Source of the DNA: Bacillus sp. B1-b2
GTDB lineage: Bacteria > Bacillota > Bacilli > Bacillales > Cytobacillaceae
DNA length: 54,305 bases
NCBI RefSeq assembly: GCF_009183415.1
Contig: NZ_WEHU01000028.1
Span: 1-54,305, forward strand
Reading direction: 5' to 3'
Positions 17,097 to 25,819 of this stretch are shown here, piece after piece (position 1 is the stretch's first letter; every line of letters starts with the position of its first letter). The notes under the pieces are model-generated. The model was not told the origin of the DNA and did no database searches. It saw only the letters and a list, made by a program, of their open reading frames with translations. The translations under genes and the position numbers were made by a program.

Positions 17097-19598
17097 TTAT
17101 GCTTTTCTTTTTCTTGTGTAGAAGAAGAACATACCACTTAAGAAGAGTAAAAACCCTACTAATAAGTACTGATAGTTCATAGTGGCAGTTTCCGGTAGTT
17201 TATGTCCGTCTGCCCCGTTGGTAGTTTTTGATTCATTGCTACCTTTTGAATCAGTAGAATTCTCTGTATCCTTTGGACCTTCCACGTTGACAGGTTTTTC
17301 ATTGTCTTCTGGTTTCGGTGTAACCGGTTCAGTAGTATCTTGTTCTTCTGGTTTCGGCGTAACTGGTTCAGAAGTATCCTGTTCGTCTGGTGTCGGTGTA
17401 ACTGGTTCAGTAGTACCAATTTCTTTAATATGCGCAACAACGCTATCATTGTTATAAGTTACTGTTACATCGTAACCATCTGCAGTTATATTATCGAATT
17501 TACCTTCCACACTGTCAGCTGTAAATAAAGTAATATCTGCAGCCTTGTCTATTTTATAATTAGTGAAATCTAAATTCAGATCCCCACCATCAAGGTATAA
17601 CTGTCCATCTACATTTAATTGTGCTTGGTCATTATCCATTGCCACATCAAGACTTCCAGCTTCCATTGTTAAATTACCGTTTATATTCATAGGTTCTTTA
17701 ACATTAACTAAAACTGTACCATTTTCTATATAAAGGTCTCCTTCACCAAAAGCAGTCGCAGAAGTAGCTTCTAATGTTCCACCTTGTAGTAATGTACCTC
17801 CTGAATAACTATTACTTCCTGTCAATGTAAGTGTACCTGTCCCTTGCTTAGTAAGCATACCACTGCCAGTTATATCATTTCTCCACCAATCATGAGCATT
17901 AAATCTTCCTTTTGAAGCATCCATATCAACTGTTACATTGCTTAAAAACGCACCATATCCATCAGATGCTGTTACCAAATCAATTCTTCCCCAACCATTT
18001 GATTCGTCTATTACAGGGTAGCCTGATTCAATTTCTGTGGTATACAATACTTCTCTACGTTGTTCTTCAGTCAAATATGGTTGACGAGTTTCCAATAAAA
18101 CTTCAGCACCTTTAGGTACTACTGGGTCTAAACCTTTTATGCCAGTTTGAGGTAATCCGTATGTAAGTTTTTCCCTGTAGAATGCTTTGTTTGCTTCATG
18201 ATTTTCCCATTTTTGTTCATCGTATGCACTTTCAAACGTATAATCCTCTGTTACCGTATGTGCATATTCGTACAAGCTCATTCCATTTGATGCAGCTAAT
18301 TCACCGAATACTTCTCCTGCATTTTTATAAGCCTTATCTAATACCTCTTGGTTTTCTGTAAGATTGTATGCGAAGGCAGTCATTGCAGTTGATTGTATTC
18401 TTGCTCCTATAACATCAAGTGGCGAGTGCATGCCAGTCACTATTCTATTTTCTCCCATTTGAGCTGCTCTAGTTAAAAACTCTGAAAATCTTTCAGGTGT
18501 TGCGTATGCAAATCCGAATGTTGATAAATATGCTGCACTTGTATGCCCACTTGGAAATGCTCCGTCTTTACCTCTTCCGTCTTCTGCTGTTCTTTTAACA
18601 TACTCTAATGCAGGAATTACTTCCACATTTGTTTCGTATTGTTGGTAATGTCTTTCACCTGTTTCTTTTTTACCGCCTGAAGGTAAATCTACTGCTGCAC
18701 TTTCACCACTACCGAGTGTGGCCCATACTGGTAAACCATTCTCATCCACTACTTCTTTAACTTCTCCATTTGAATTCATTCTAAAAGGTCTTGGAGATGA
18801 GAAAAAGTACTTAGAAGGATTTGAAGAAGCAGGACTTCTAAATCTAACTAAATCAACTAAATCTAATGCATCTGATAGTTGGGATCCTTGCCATTGCCCC
18901 ATTCCTTGGCTCTGATCCTCAGCAGTCGCTTCTTCTAATACTACATTCATGTCCTCTTTTGATCTGATAACACTTGTGGTTGGATTAACGATATTTACAT
19001 AAGTATTTGCTAATGGTCCATAAGCATCCATCATACTATATATCTTATCTCGTTGATCATCATAATAAGCTGCTAGCGCTTCTTCATCTGTTCTATTTTT
19101 AGTAACGTCCTCTACATACTTAATATTAGCTGTCCAAGTCTGTGGATTTCTAATTTCTTCGTTTGCGTATGTCTTCATATCCGCTACTATCTTTGTTGCA
19201 TCATTTTTATATCCATCAAAATAAACGGTAGGCCCGTCCCCATAATTAGCAACTTTACCATTTAAATTTGGAATAGTTAACGCTGTTCCGTCTCTCCAAG
19301 CCGGTTGGTTCATAGACCAGACTTGATCAAAACCGTCTAAAATTTTTATAAAAGGATTAGTACCAGCAATATTCTTTAAAGTTGAATCATTAGCATTTGC
19401 TCCAAAATCCACTGCTGGTAAAGGCTGGTCCACTTGAGGAGGATTTGTATTTATTTCTCCAGTAATCCCTTGTGGCTTTGAAGGTTTTGAACTCTCCTGT
19501 CCAGAATATTGACTATTAGCCAGAACAGAAAGCTCAAAAGAATTCATAGTTAGTGCTGCAAGTAATAGTATTATCGATATTTTTCTTATGAATTTCAT
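17097..19598 (-). CDS. Sortase-anchored PAP2-type acid phosphatase with autotransporter-like beta repeat
   Basis: An 833-residue secreted protein. Domains in order: Sec signal peptide (about 1-28), an all-alpha PAP2/class A acid-phosphatase domain (about 80-460) with the motif DGAFPSGHTSAAYLSTF and the third motif NRIVTGMHSPLDVIGARI, an autotransporter-associated beta-strand repeat (TGTLTLTGSNSYSGGTLLQG, about 590-625), repeated EPVTPxPxEQDT linker units (about 730-770), then LPETA, a hydrophobic helix and RKRKA, the sortase signal. The beta repeat is well known from Gram-negative autotransporters and odd in a Gram-positive wall protein. A role in releasing phosphate from organic phosphates at the cell surface is inferred. 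Confidence 0.85.
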   Translation of the reverse strand: MKFIRKISIILLLAALTMNSFELSVLANSQYSGQESSKPSKPQGITGEINTNPPQVDQPLPAVDFGANANDSTLKNIAGTNPFIKILDGFDQVWSMNQPAWRDGTALTIPNLNGKVANYGDGPTVYFDGYKNDATKIVADMKTYANEEIRNPQTWTANIKYVEDVTKNRTDEEALAAYYDDQRDKIYSMMDAYGPLANTYVNIVNPTTSVIRSKEDMNVVLEEATAEDQSQGMGQWQGSQLSDALDLVDLVRFRSPASSNPSKYFFSSPRPFRMNSNGEVKEVVDENGLPVWATLGSGESAAVDLPSGGKKETGERHYQQYETNVEVIPALEYVKRTAEDGRGKDGAFPSGHTSAAYLSTFGFAYATPERFSEFLTRAAQMGENRIVTGMHSPLDVIGARIQSTAMTAFAYNLTENQEVLDKAYKNAGEVFGELAASNGMSLYEYAHTVTEDYTFESAYDEQKWENHEANKAFYREKLTYGLPQTGIKGLDPVVPKGAEVLLETRQPYLTEEQRREVLYTTEIESGYPVIDESNGWGRIDLVTASDGYGAFLSNVTVDMDASKGRFNAHDWWRNDITGSGMLTKQGTGTLTLTGSNSYSGGTLLQGGTLEATSATAFGEGDLYIENGTVLVNVKEPMNINGNLTMEAGSLDVAMDNDQAQLNVDGQLYLDGGDLNLDFTNYKIDKAADITLFTADSVEGKFDNITADGYDVTVTYNNDSVVAHIKEIGTTEPVTPTPDEQDTSEPVTPKPEEQDTTEPVTPKPEDNEKPVNVEGPKDTENSTDSKGSNESKTTNGADGHKLPETATMNYQYLLVGFLLFLSGMFFFYTRKRKA

Positions 19599-19629
19599 CC
19601 CTTTTTATTTCCCCTTCTCTCTTGTATTT

Positions 19630-19666
19630 TTAACAAACAAATTTTATTTTAAAAGAAGTTTGTTAA
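19630..19666 (-). promoter_or_regulatory. Inverted repeat upstream of the PAP2 gene
   Basis: TTAACAAAC and GTTTGTTAA (19630-19638 and 19658-19666) flank a 19-bp AT-rich spacer about 32 bp upstream of the PAP2 protein start. It may be an operator or a 5'-UTR hairpin. Confidence 0.4.
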
Positions 19667-19856
19667 TTGAATATATAGATACTGTTTAAATTTCATATTT
19701 TTTATGTAGACGGGAAGAGACTTATTACGAAAATTAGCTGGAAATCACACACATTCTCTAGCTAACGAAGCACTTATTTCCTTTTACAAAAGAACCCTTT
19801 AAATTCTCTAATGTTCACATTTTCTCATCAGTCCATATGAGCGCACTGTCTGCAAT

Positions 19857-19935
19857 AAGACATTCTATACTCCATTTTTCAAAGAAATAAAAAAGGAAGC
19901 CGCACAAAAGTTCAAGTGAACTTATGAGAAGCCTC
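19857..19935 (+). pseudogene. Decayed integrase C-terminus (island boundary A)
   Basis: The plus strand reads KTFYTPFFKEIKKEAAQKF and, after a one-base insertion, SELMRSL. This aligns with the end of the intact integrase, KNVYLHVTQEMKKEASQKF then SELMRSL, including the catalytic Tyr position. The rest of the gene is gone. An attachment-core relic follows 80 bp later, as beside the intact integrase. The tail's palindrome followed by T residues on the minus strand also serves as a terminator for the ABC transporter operon on that strand. Confidence 0.8.
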
Positions 19936-20016
19936 CGTCATAATCTTCCATGTTAGCAAACTACTCTCATCTTACTACTACAAAAACCAGTCATTTCAAT
20001 TTTTGGATGGTGCTTT

Positions 20017-20035
20017 TTACTCATGCTGCCTGTAA
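20017..20035. other. Attachment-site relic A
   Basis: TTACTCATGCTGCCTGTAA is a degenerate copy of the groEL-end core ATTACATCATGCCGCCC plus the GTAA that follows it in copies B and E. It sits between an integrase-tail relic and arm-like sequence (GTGCAAAAAGTACGGTAAAT at about 20066), the same order as at the other copies. Apart from these relics, 19667-20258 holds nothing recognised. Confidence 0.65.
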
Positions 20036-20258
20036 ATTTTAAGTTTTTAATATTAATAACGAGAAGTGCAAAAAGTACGGTAAATAACTATTTCGTGTAT
20101 TCTTGTCTATAACCTTTAACAAGGATTTACCATTTTTTATAGGGGTGAATTAGCAAAGAATTTACGTGTTTTCCCTAAAAAGTCATTGTTATTATCTTGT
20201 TCTTTAGAACATACCTCATAAATCCCTCCTATAAGCTTTAGGCAGATGACATTAAAAT

Positions 20259-21026
20259 CTATAACCCATTTTCCACTAACCATTTCATAATGCTTTCTTC
20301 TCTTTCCTTCATATCATCTCGCTGTGCATCATATTTACGCATTTTCTTCTGTGAAAGAATATTTCCATCTACCATAAACAGTATTCTTTCCGTTTTTGCT
20401 GCTACCTTTACATCATGAGTAACGAGCATTACCGTTGTACCATATTTATTAATCTTTGCAAGGATTGACATAATCTCTTCTGTCGATTTGGAATCTAGTG
20501 CTCCAGTCGGTTCGTCTCCAAATATGATATCTGGATCATTTATCAATGCTCTGCAGATTCCTACTCTTTGCAGTTGTCCACCAGATCCTTGAGTGATATT
20601 ATAATTCGCAAGTTTCTCAATCCCTGTCATTTTCATTAGTTTTTTTGCTTTATTATTTACTACCTTTTTATCTGCTTCTGTTGATATAAGTGCAGGAAAC
20701 ATAATATTGTCAATCAAGGACAGATTCTTTAATAGATAAATATCCTGAAAGATAAACCCCATTCTTTTCAGTCGAATCTTCGCTAATTCTTCTTCTTTTA
20801 GACTACCAATTTCATAGCCTTTAAACTTTACACTACCAGAAGTAATTCTATCCATACCACTTATATTATAAAGTAGTGTTGATTTCCCGCTTCCTGATGG
20901 CCCCATGACCGATACGAATTCCCCTTCTTCCACTTCCAAATTTATATTATTTAAGATATGAAGCTCATTACCTTTTCCTAATTCTACTTTTTTGCTCATA
21001 CTTCTTGCTTCTATTATATTGGTCAC
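20259..21026 (-). CDS. ABC transporter ATP-binding protein (MacB/BceA/LolD class)
   Basis: A 255-residue ATPase with Walker A GPSGSGKST (about 43-51), Q loop FIFQDIYLL, signature GSGGQLQRV (a Gly replaces the usual first Leu/Ser position), Walker B IIFGDEPTGALD and the switch His in VTHDVK. The GALDSKS D-loop is typical of the MacB/BceA/LolD class that drives FtsX-type permeases without transporting through a classical channel. It is encoded downstream of such a permease with 122 bp between. A C-terminal basic-acidic extension (about 220-255) is predicted helical. The likely role is peptide, lipid or antibiotic handling; no substrate can be read. Confidence 0.88.
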   Translation of the reverse strand: MTNIIEARSMSKKVELGKGNELHILNNINLEVEEGEFVSVMGPSGSGKSTLLYNISGMDRITSGSVKFKGYEIGSLKEEELAKIRLKRMGFIFQDIYLLKNLSLIDNIMFPALISTEADKKVVNNKAKKLMKMTGIEKLANYNITQGSGGQLQRVGICRALINDPDIIFGDEPTGALDSKSTEEIMSILAKINKYGTTVMLVTHDVKVAAKTERILFMVDGNILSQKKMRKYDAQRDDMKEREESIMKWLVENGL

Positions 21027-21148
21027 CTATATTCCTCCCATGTCAGATATTAATATCAAAGTCTATTTCCTAAGAAAATTCTAGATTACGCTTTAGAAAA
21101 ATAGTTGATGTCTATAGGGTATTAGCATGAGAAACAATTTTTGTACTA

Positions 21149-23503
21149 TCACCTTCTTAAAATGACAGATAGATCATCTTTTACGGCTACCTTACAAGAC
21201 ATAAATATCGTCCAGCCAACGGCTATAATAAGTGCTAATGGACAAAGCAGCCAGGTCTGCCAAATAATATGAACAAATTCAATTTTTGCCGCTCCCATAG
21301 TAGACATAGCCATACTTACAAGATATTCCCCTAAAAAATTTGCAAACAGAATTCCAAGTAAGATTCCCAATATCAGTACCATTAAAGTTCCTGCCATATA
21401 TTGATGACTAATTTGCTTTAAAGTTACTCCCACACTTCGCATGATGGCAATTTGAGACATATCTTTTGATAATAACATTCGAAGGAATAATGCCGTGATT
21501 AATATAGCTATGATAATAGCGATTGAGATTCCGCCTATCACTACGATTCCTAACTGTTCTATGATATTTCCAAGCGTCTGCTGCGTATATTCCTTGATAT
21601 CATTCACCTGAGCCGAGCTATAAGCAGTCTGGTAGTAATCCATTTTCAAGCGTTTGTTAACACCTTCCGCCAAATCCATACTCACAATATACCAAAGAAC
21701 AGCTTCTTCATTTACTCCAAGACTTTTATGTGCCTTTGCTGTTTTACCTCCATTTGTAATATCTTGATAAATACCTGCAACTGTTACAGTCTGTTCTTCC
21801 CCGCCTACCCTGACAGTTACTTCATCTCCTACTTTCTTATTTAATCCGTCTTTTCCAGCATTGGCTAGTGAAAGCGATATTTCACCTTCCCTCTCTGGAG
21901 CTCTGCCTTCTAGAAATTTTAATGGAAATATAGAAAAATCACCGACTTCAATATTAATATTGTTCCAAGTACCTTCTGAGCTTTTGACCTGGTAGGAACT
22001 TGTGATGTAAGATGCAAACTTTTCTATATCCTGATCATTTTTCAACTCTTCCTGCAGTTTTATAAAATCTTCTGTTATACTATCGGTTCTACGAAGATCG
22101 ATTCTCATGTCTTGTTTTCCTATTCCCATATACGTGGAAAATTCAGAAGAATTTATAGTGTTATACATATTTACAGGGAGTATAACAATAAACGTACATA
22201 TGATAAAAATAACTAACAGTAACCTGTATAATTTGAATCGTTTCCATACATCCCCTATACCCATGTAAATATTAGTGCTCAGGAATTTGTTCTTTAGGAG
22301 CGGGAAATGGTATTTTTGGTTCTTTCCATGCTCCATGATAGCTGAACGCAAAGCTTCCACCGCAGAAATCTTATCGATTCTTTTCAGTACTTGCTTGCAG
22401 TACATCACAATCATGAAATATACAAGTAATGGAGCTATAAGCGATAATATATACTTTAAGCTTCCTGATAAATCAGAAGATATATATAGACTCATATTAC
22501 CGTTTAACAGGCTAACCGTTGCAAAGGACAGGAGGTAACCCATAATACCGGCAGCTACTGAGATAGCTCTATATTTGTTTAGATAGACCTTTTTTACATC
22601 TTTTCTGGATACCCCCATCGCTTTCATAACACCGATTTCTCTAATATCTTCATCAATCGTTGCCAGAAATGTAAGTCTGATACAGAGCGAAGCAATCACA
22701 ATAAGCAGAATACTTATAAATAAAATAACAATCACAACCACCATATCTGACAAGGCATTAAATATCATAAATATCTTACCTTCTAATATAGGACCGTTTG
22801 CCGGAAGACCTGCTTCGTTATAGGCAGTCTGAACAGTAGCAGAATCCCCATTTTCATTCAGCTTGAATTCAATCAAATATTCTAGTTCACTAGCCTGCAT
22901 TTTAAGCATTTCATCAAAGTCATCCTGGTTTATTACAAACCGTTTCGAAGAAGTAAGGGAAGAGTTCATCTCAAAATCTCTTGCATAATCTGAAATGATA
23001 AACTCCTTCTCATACCTGCCGTTTATAACTGTAACCGTATCACCTATTTTTAAGTCCCTTTGTTCCATAAAATAAATGGGAACAGCTATGAACCCTTCCT
23101 TTACATCCAGCTTTTCATTATCCAAATTCAATATAAAATCAAAATTCTTATTCTGTACAACAAATGAAATATCCTGTATGGTGCCAGCCATCGTTTGATT
23201 CTGACCAAAATGAATATTGCTTCCCTCGATATTCTGAAGAACCATTGTCTCCTGAATAGCAATATGGTCCCGGTATTGTTCTGTGAATTGGTCGATTTCT
23301 GCTTGGTCATATTCTCCAGCATGCATCACCGTAATGTCAGCTGGCACCGCACTTTTTTGAAAATTGGACATCCCCTGAATCAAATTGGCTATGTTATTAA
23401 TGGCACTAGCTGCCAAAATAACTGCCATCGTGATAAATACAAATACTGTCATCGTTACAATTTTGTTTCTGAGAAAATCATTTTTGACTATTTTCAAAAA
23501 CAT
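21149..23503 (-). CDS. FtsX-family ABC transporter permease
   Basis: A 784-residue membrane protein with the duplicated FtsX/MacB layout: one TM helix near residue 20, a large extracytoplasmic domain (about 45-245), three TM helices (about 250-370), a second TM (about 420) with a second extracellular domain (about 440-640), and three C-terminal helices (about 645-775). REIGVMKAMGVSRKDVKKVY and SQIAIMRSVGVTLKQISHQY are the two cytoplasmic coupling helices. It pairs with the adjacent ATPase. No two-component system of the BceRS kind is adjacent. It is the only complete cargo of the first island module. Confidence 0.86.
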   Translation of the reverse strand: MFLKIVKNDFLRNKIVTMTVFVFITMAVILAASAINNIANLIQGMSNFQKSAVPADITVMHAGEYDQAEIDQFTEQYRDHIAIQETMVLQNIEGSNIHFGQNQTMAGTIQDISFVVQNKNFDFILNLDNEKLDVKEGFIAVPIYFMEQRDLKIGDTVTVINGRYEKEFIISDYARDFEMNSSLTSSKRFVINQDDFDEMLKMQASELEYLIEFKLNENGDSATVQTAYNEAGLPANGPILEGKIFMIFNALSDMVVVIVILFISILLIVIASLCIRLTFLATIDEDIREIGVMKAMGVSRKDVKKVYLNKYRAISVAAGIMGYLLSFATVSLLNGNMSLYISSDLSGSLKYILSLIAPLLVYFMIVMYCKQVLKRIDKISAVEALRSAIMEHGKNQKYHFPLLKNKFLSTNIYMGIGDVWKRFKLYRLLLVIFIICTFIVILPVNMYNTINSSEFSTYMGIGKQDMRIDLRRTDSITEDFIKLQEELKNDQDIEKFASYITSSYQVKSSEGTWNNINIEVGDFSIFPLKFLEGRAPEREGEISLSLANAGKDGLNKKVGDEVTVRVGGEEQTVTVAGIYQDITNGGKTAKAHKSLGVNEEAVLWYIVSMDLAEGVNKRLKMDYYQTAYSSAQVNDIKEYTQQTLGNIIEQLGIVVIGGISIAIIIAILITALFLRMLLSKDMSQIAIMRSVGVTLKQISHQYMAGTLMVLILGILLGILFANFLGEYLVSMAMSTMGAAKIEFVHIIWQTWLLCPLALIIAVGWTIFMSCKVAVKDDLSVILRR

Positions 23504-23935
23504 TATTTTTTCTCCTTCCTGGATCGATGATATTTATTCTGTCCTTGTCTCTAGCAATCTTTTTTCATTTCTTCAGAGGAATATTTTCAGCATATTCTTT
23601 AAACAACTTTTTCTTAGACTAGTTTCTTATAAAGCATGACCTTAATTATTTATTAAGTTTACTAAAGTAATCATACCAAATGGAATTTACTGGGTACACC
23701 TAATTAAGGCTTATTATCTTCTACGACGTCAGCCGTATTTTAATAAGTTGACTACTGAAGAATACTGGAAATATTAATTAAAAAGAAAGAAAGTGTAAGA
23801 ACTGACAATCAAGAAGCGTTTATTTTGGGACTTATGGTTTTCGGGGTTTTTTTATTCAAACTGAGATCAGCAATGGGGTAAGTAATCTCTATCTTTTTAT
23901 AAGTCTTTCTAACTCGAAATTCGATGGTTTCACTT

Positions 23936-24004
23936 TCAATAAAAGTTATACAAGAAAATAAAAAGAAAGCCTTCCACAAGTTTACTCGACTCATGAAAAG
24001 CTTC
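23936..24004 (+). pseudogene. Decayed integrase C-terminus (island boundary B)
   Basis: The plus strand reads SIKVIQENKKKAFHKF then TRLMKSF, aligning with LHVTQEMKKEASQKF and SELMRSL of the intact integrase. The original stop is lost. The core copy lies 76 bp further on. Of the region 23504-24322, about 23504-23935 shows nothing else. Confidence 0.78.
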
Positions 24005-24079
24005 CTTTTATGTCCTCAATATTAACGTTTCACTTTCACCTAACGTAAAACCCTTAACTATCAAGGGGTGAAGCGGCAG

Positions 24080-24096
24080 ATTACATCATGCCGCCC
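24080..24096. other. Attachment core copy B
   Basis: ATTACATCATGCCGCCC is identical over 17 bp to the groEL 3' end at 44128-44144. It is followed by GTAAGCTTAGAGTGTGTAAT, shared with copy E. The left flank (TATCAAGGG just before it) also matches the DNA between the intact integrase and groEL. Confidence 0.9.
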
Positions 24097-24215
24097 GTAA
24101 GCTTAGAGTGTGTAATATCTTTAATGTTTTGTGCAAAAAGTGCGATATACCAATGTTTTGCTGAATTTGAGTTGTAACATCTTTAACGGGAATTTACCGT
24201 TTTTCACTGGATTGC

Positions 24216-24233
24216 GTTAGCAAAATGTTAGCA
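24216..24233. repeat. Exact arm repeat, left-end copy
   Basis: GTTAGCAAAATGTTAGCA occurs here, 120 bp inside core B, and exactly again at 44057-44074 between the integrase and the groEL core. Each copy contains TTAGCA twice, 11 bases apart. Candidate arm-type binding site for the integrase. Confidence 0.65.
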
Positions 24234-24322
24234 ATTTAGTGATTGCAGCCTTTAAGTTCATCCTATAGTAATGACCCAAACTAAAAAACGATCTTTGAAA
24301 AAGGTAAAGGAGGTATTAAATA

Positions 24323-24903
24323 GTGGATTCAATTTCTCACAATGACAGTAAATTAAGGCACATCTTCAATGAAATGAAACAACATATCAAACAACAAAAT
24401 AATCTTATAGGAGAATTAATTAGTGCTATAGAGGAAAAGGATACACAGATTCTCCACTACAAAGGACGGTTGGAAATCTTATCAAACATGGTCTATCTAA
24501 GGATGAAATTCTTGAAGTAACATGCATTTCTTCTGAGCAATATGAAGAGCTACTTGCTAAAAAGAAGTATTATCAACTACCTTATATTTATTTAAATGAG
24601 CAAGAAAAGATTGAATATAACATCCTCATTCAAGACATTCAAAAGTCTACAGATATTTATGAACTGATTGATTCATCTAAAGAGGGTGAGCGAATAGTTT
24701 TCATCAACAAAGTATTAGGTAGATTCTTGAGAGAATATAGAGATATCAAAAATTCAGATGACGAGGATGTATATGATAAATTTATTGAAAGGATTATTAA
24801 GAACAGTAATGCAAAAAGTGCCTATTTAGCTTTAGTCCGAATCTTTGGAAATGAGATAAAGCGAAAGAGAGAAGAGGTTTTAATATCGTCAGCCATAGAA
24901 TAG
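24323..24903 (+). pseudogene. Island small-protein family, copy 1 (frameshifted)
   Basis: A GTG start with AAAGGAGG nine bases upstream opens a coding stretch for MDSISHNDSKLRHIFNEMKQ that is thrown out of frame near 24470-24480. In the next frame it continues with NLIKHGLSKDEILEVTCISS and runs to the stop at 24901-24903. The second part matches the intact-looking gene at 30087-30491 almost throughout (KKKYYQLPYIYLNEQEKIEY against EKKYYNIPYIYLNEDEAVEY). Full length would be about 190 residues. The GLSKDEILEVT stretch resembles HTH-like repeats of some recombination-promoting nucleases, but no catalytic domain is seen. Function unknown; it is the first gene after the attachment site in both copies. 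Confidence 0.7.
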
Positions 24904-24932
24904 GTAGATATACACCATTACTGTAAATCAAA

Positions 24933-24962
24933 CAAGAGTGCGATAAAATCTCCGCACTCTTG
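24933..24962 (+). terminator. Stem-loop after small-protein gene copy 1
   Basis: CAAGAGTGCG and CGCACTCTTG (24933-24942 and 24953-24962) form a perfect 10-bp stem. The T run is weak. Confidence 0.5.
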
Positions 24963-25015
24963 TATTGTCTTTGAACTATTTTTTACACATTTAATATATA
25001 TCTTCAACTACAGGT

Positions 25016-25078
25016 CAAAAAGTGCAGTAAGGCAAGGATTTTTACCGTTTTTCATGAAATAACATTAGAAAATGTTGG
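25016..25078. repeat. Isolated att-arm relic C
   Basis: AAAAAGTGCAGTAAGGCAAG, TTTTTACCGTTTTTCATGA and AACATTAGAAAATGTT repeat, in order, the arm sequences that follow cores B and E. No core is recognisable before it. It may mark one more ancient junction, so that the frameshifted small gene alone formed a module. Confidence 0.5.
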
Positions 25079-25153
25079 TACTCGCATAACGAACAGTTTA
25101 ATCAAGTATCTTATATATTGGTGTATAACCAATTTTACTACTAGTAAAATATA

Positions 25154-25182
25154 AAGAAGGAAAGTGATTCTCTTTCCTTCTT
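25154..25182 (-). terminator. Bidirectional-looking terminator
   Basis: AAGAAGGAAAG and CTTTCCTTCTT flank a seven-base loop just beyond the stop of the 54-residue gene on the minus strand. T-rich sequence follows on both strands. Confidence 0.65.
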
Positions 25183-25189
25183 TTTGCTA

Positions 25190-25354
25190 TCACCTTTTTG
25201 ATTTTTCATTATCTTTGTTTTTATCTAATCCCTTAATTTTCAGTGTAACATCTATTGCTAATCCAACACCCTTGCCAGCAAGCTCTCCCATTTTACCAGC
25301 TGCTTTCAATCTAGCTTCTCTCGGTAATTGGTTCCATATATCTTTTTTATTCAT
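25190..25354 (-). CDS. Small hypothetical protein, 54 residues
   Basis: A short minus-strand gene encoding a basic helical protein that begins MNKKDIWNQLPREARLKAAG and ends KNKDNEKSKR. The middle (KMGELAGKGVGLAIDVTLKI) is a glycine-rich amphipathic or weakly hydrophobic helix. It lies 132 bp downstream of the 110-residue gene on the same strand and is followed by a hairpin terminator, so it may end the 814/110/54 transcript. The coding call rests on frame, start and context, not on recognised homology; a toxin-like or structural peptide is possible. Confidence 0.5.
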   Translation of the reverse strand: MNKKDIWNQLPREARLKAAGKMGELAGKGVGLAIDVTLKIKGLDKNKDNEKSKR

Positions 25355-25486
25355 TATTATTTCCTTATACCTTATTTAGATTCGATTTAAGTTAAATCAT
25401 ATTTCGTATAATTCTTTTATTAATATGCTTTGTTTTTTGTTATGGACAATAGGAAATACTTTTTAAGCATAGCCTTTTAAGCTTTA

Positions 25487-25819
25487 TTAAAAATCAAATC
25501 CTAAATTATTTGTGAGATCCCCATCAGGATTAGTTCTCTCATAACCTCCACCTTCACTAGCTGTTAGGTCATGGTGAGTATCGCTATCTCCATCTCTCCA
25601 ATAACCATCAACTTGAGTACCATCACTTTTTGTATAACCTTGTACATAATGTGGATTAACATTATGTGTACCAACTATATTATTTACATCTACAATATTA
25701 GAATGGTTGGTAAATGGATTATTTTCAGATACACCACTTAGCTGATTTTCCTCAACTTTCCCCATATTTTCAAATGGGTCATTTGATTGTTGCTGTTGTC
25801 TCAAGGGATTTTGGAACAT
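25487..25819 (-). CDS. Hypothetical protein, 110 residues, GYWRDGD motif
   Basis: A polar, Asn/Gln/Asp/Gly-rich protein with no membrane segment. The C-terminal half holds VQGYTKSDGTQVDGYWRDGD and then GGGYERTNPDGDLTNNLGFDF, an aromatic-glycine repeat pattern suggesting a small beta-structured module. The start lies inside the end of the 814-residue gene (41-bp overlap) and has a strong AAAGGAGGT site, so the two genes are translationally coupled and their products probably cooperate. I do not recognise the family with certainty. Confidence 0.7.
   Translation of the reverse strand: MFQNPLRQQQQSNDPFENMGKVEENQLSGVSENNPFTNHSNIVDVNNIVGTHNVNPHYVQGYTKSDGTQVDGYWRDGDSDTHHDLTASEGGGYERTNPDGDLTNNLGFDF

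Noticed and set aside
20259-23503. ABC transporter as a Bce-type bacitracin resistance module
   Set aside because: Architecture is similar, but no BceRS two-component pair is adjacent, so substrate and role are left open.
23809-23994. A 61-codon minus-strand frame at boundary B
   Set aside because: It is the complement of the integrase-tail relic that the plus strand explains.
24080-24236. Repeated words near cores considered as a CRISPR array
   Set aside because: Repeats are unevenly spaced, differ in order and length, and accompany integrase tails; there are no regular spacers or cas genes.
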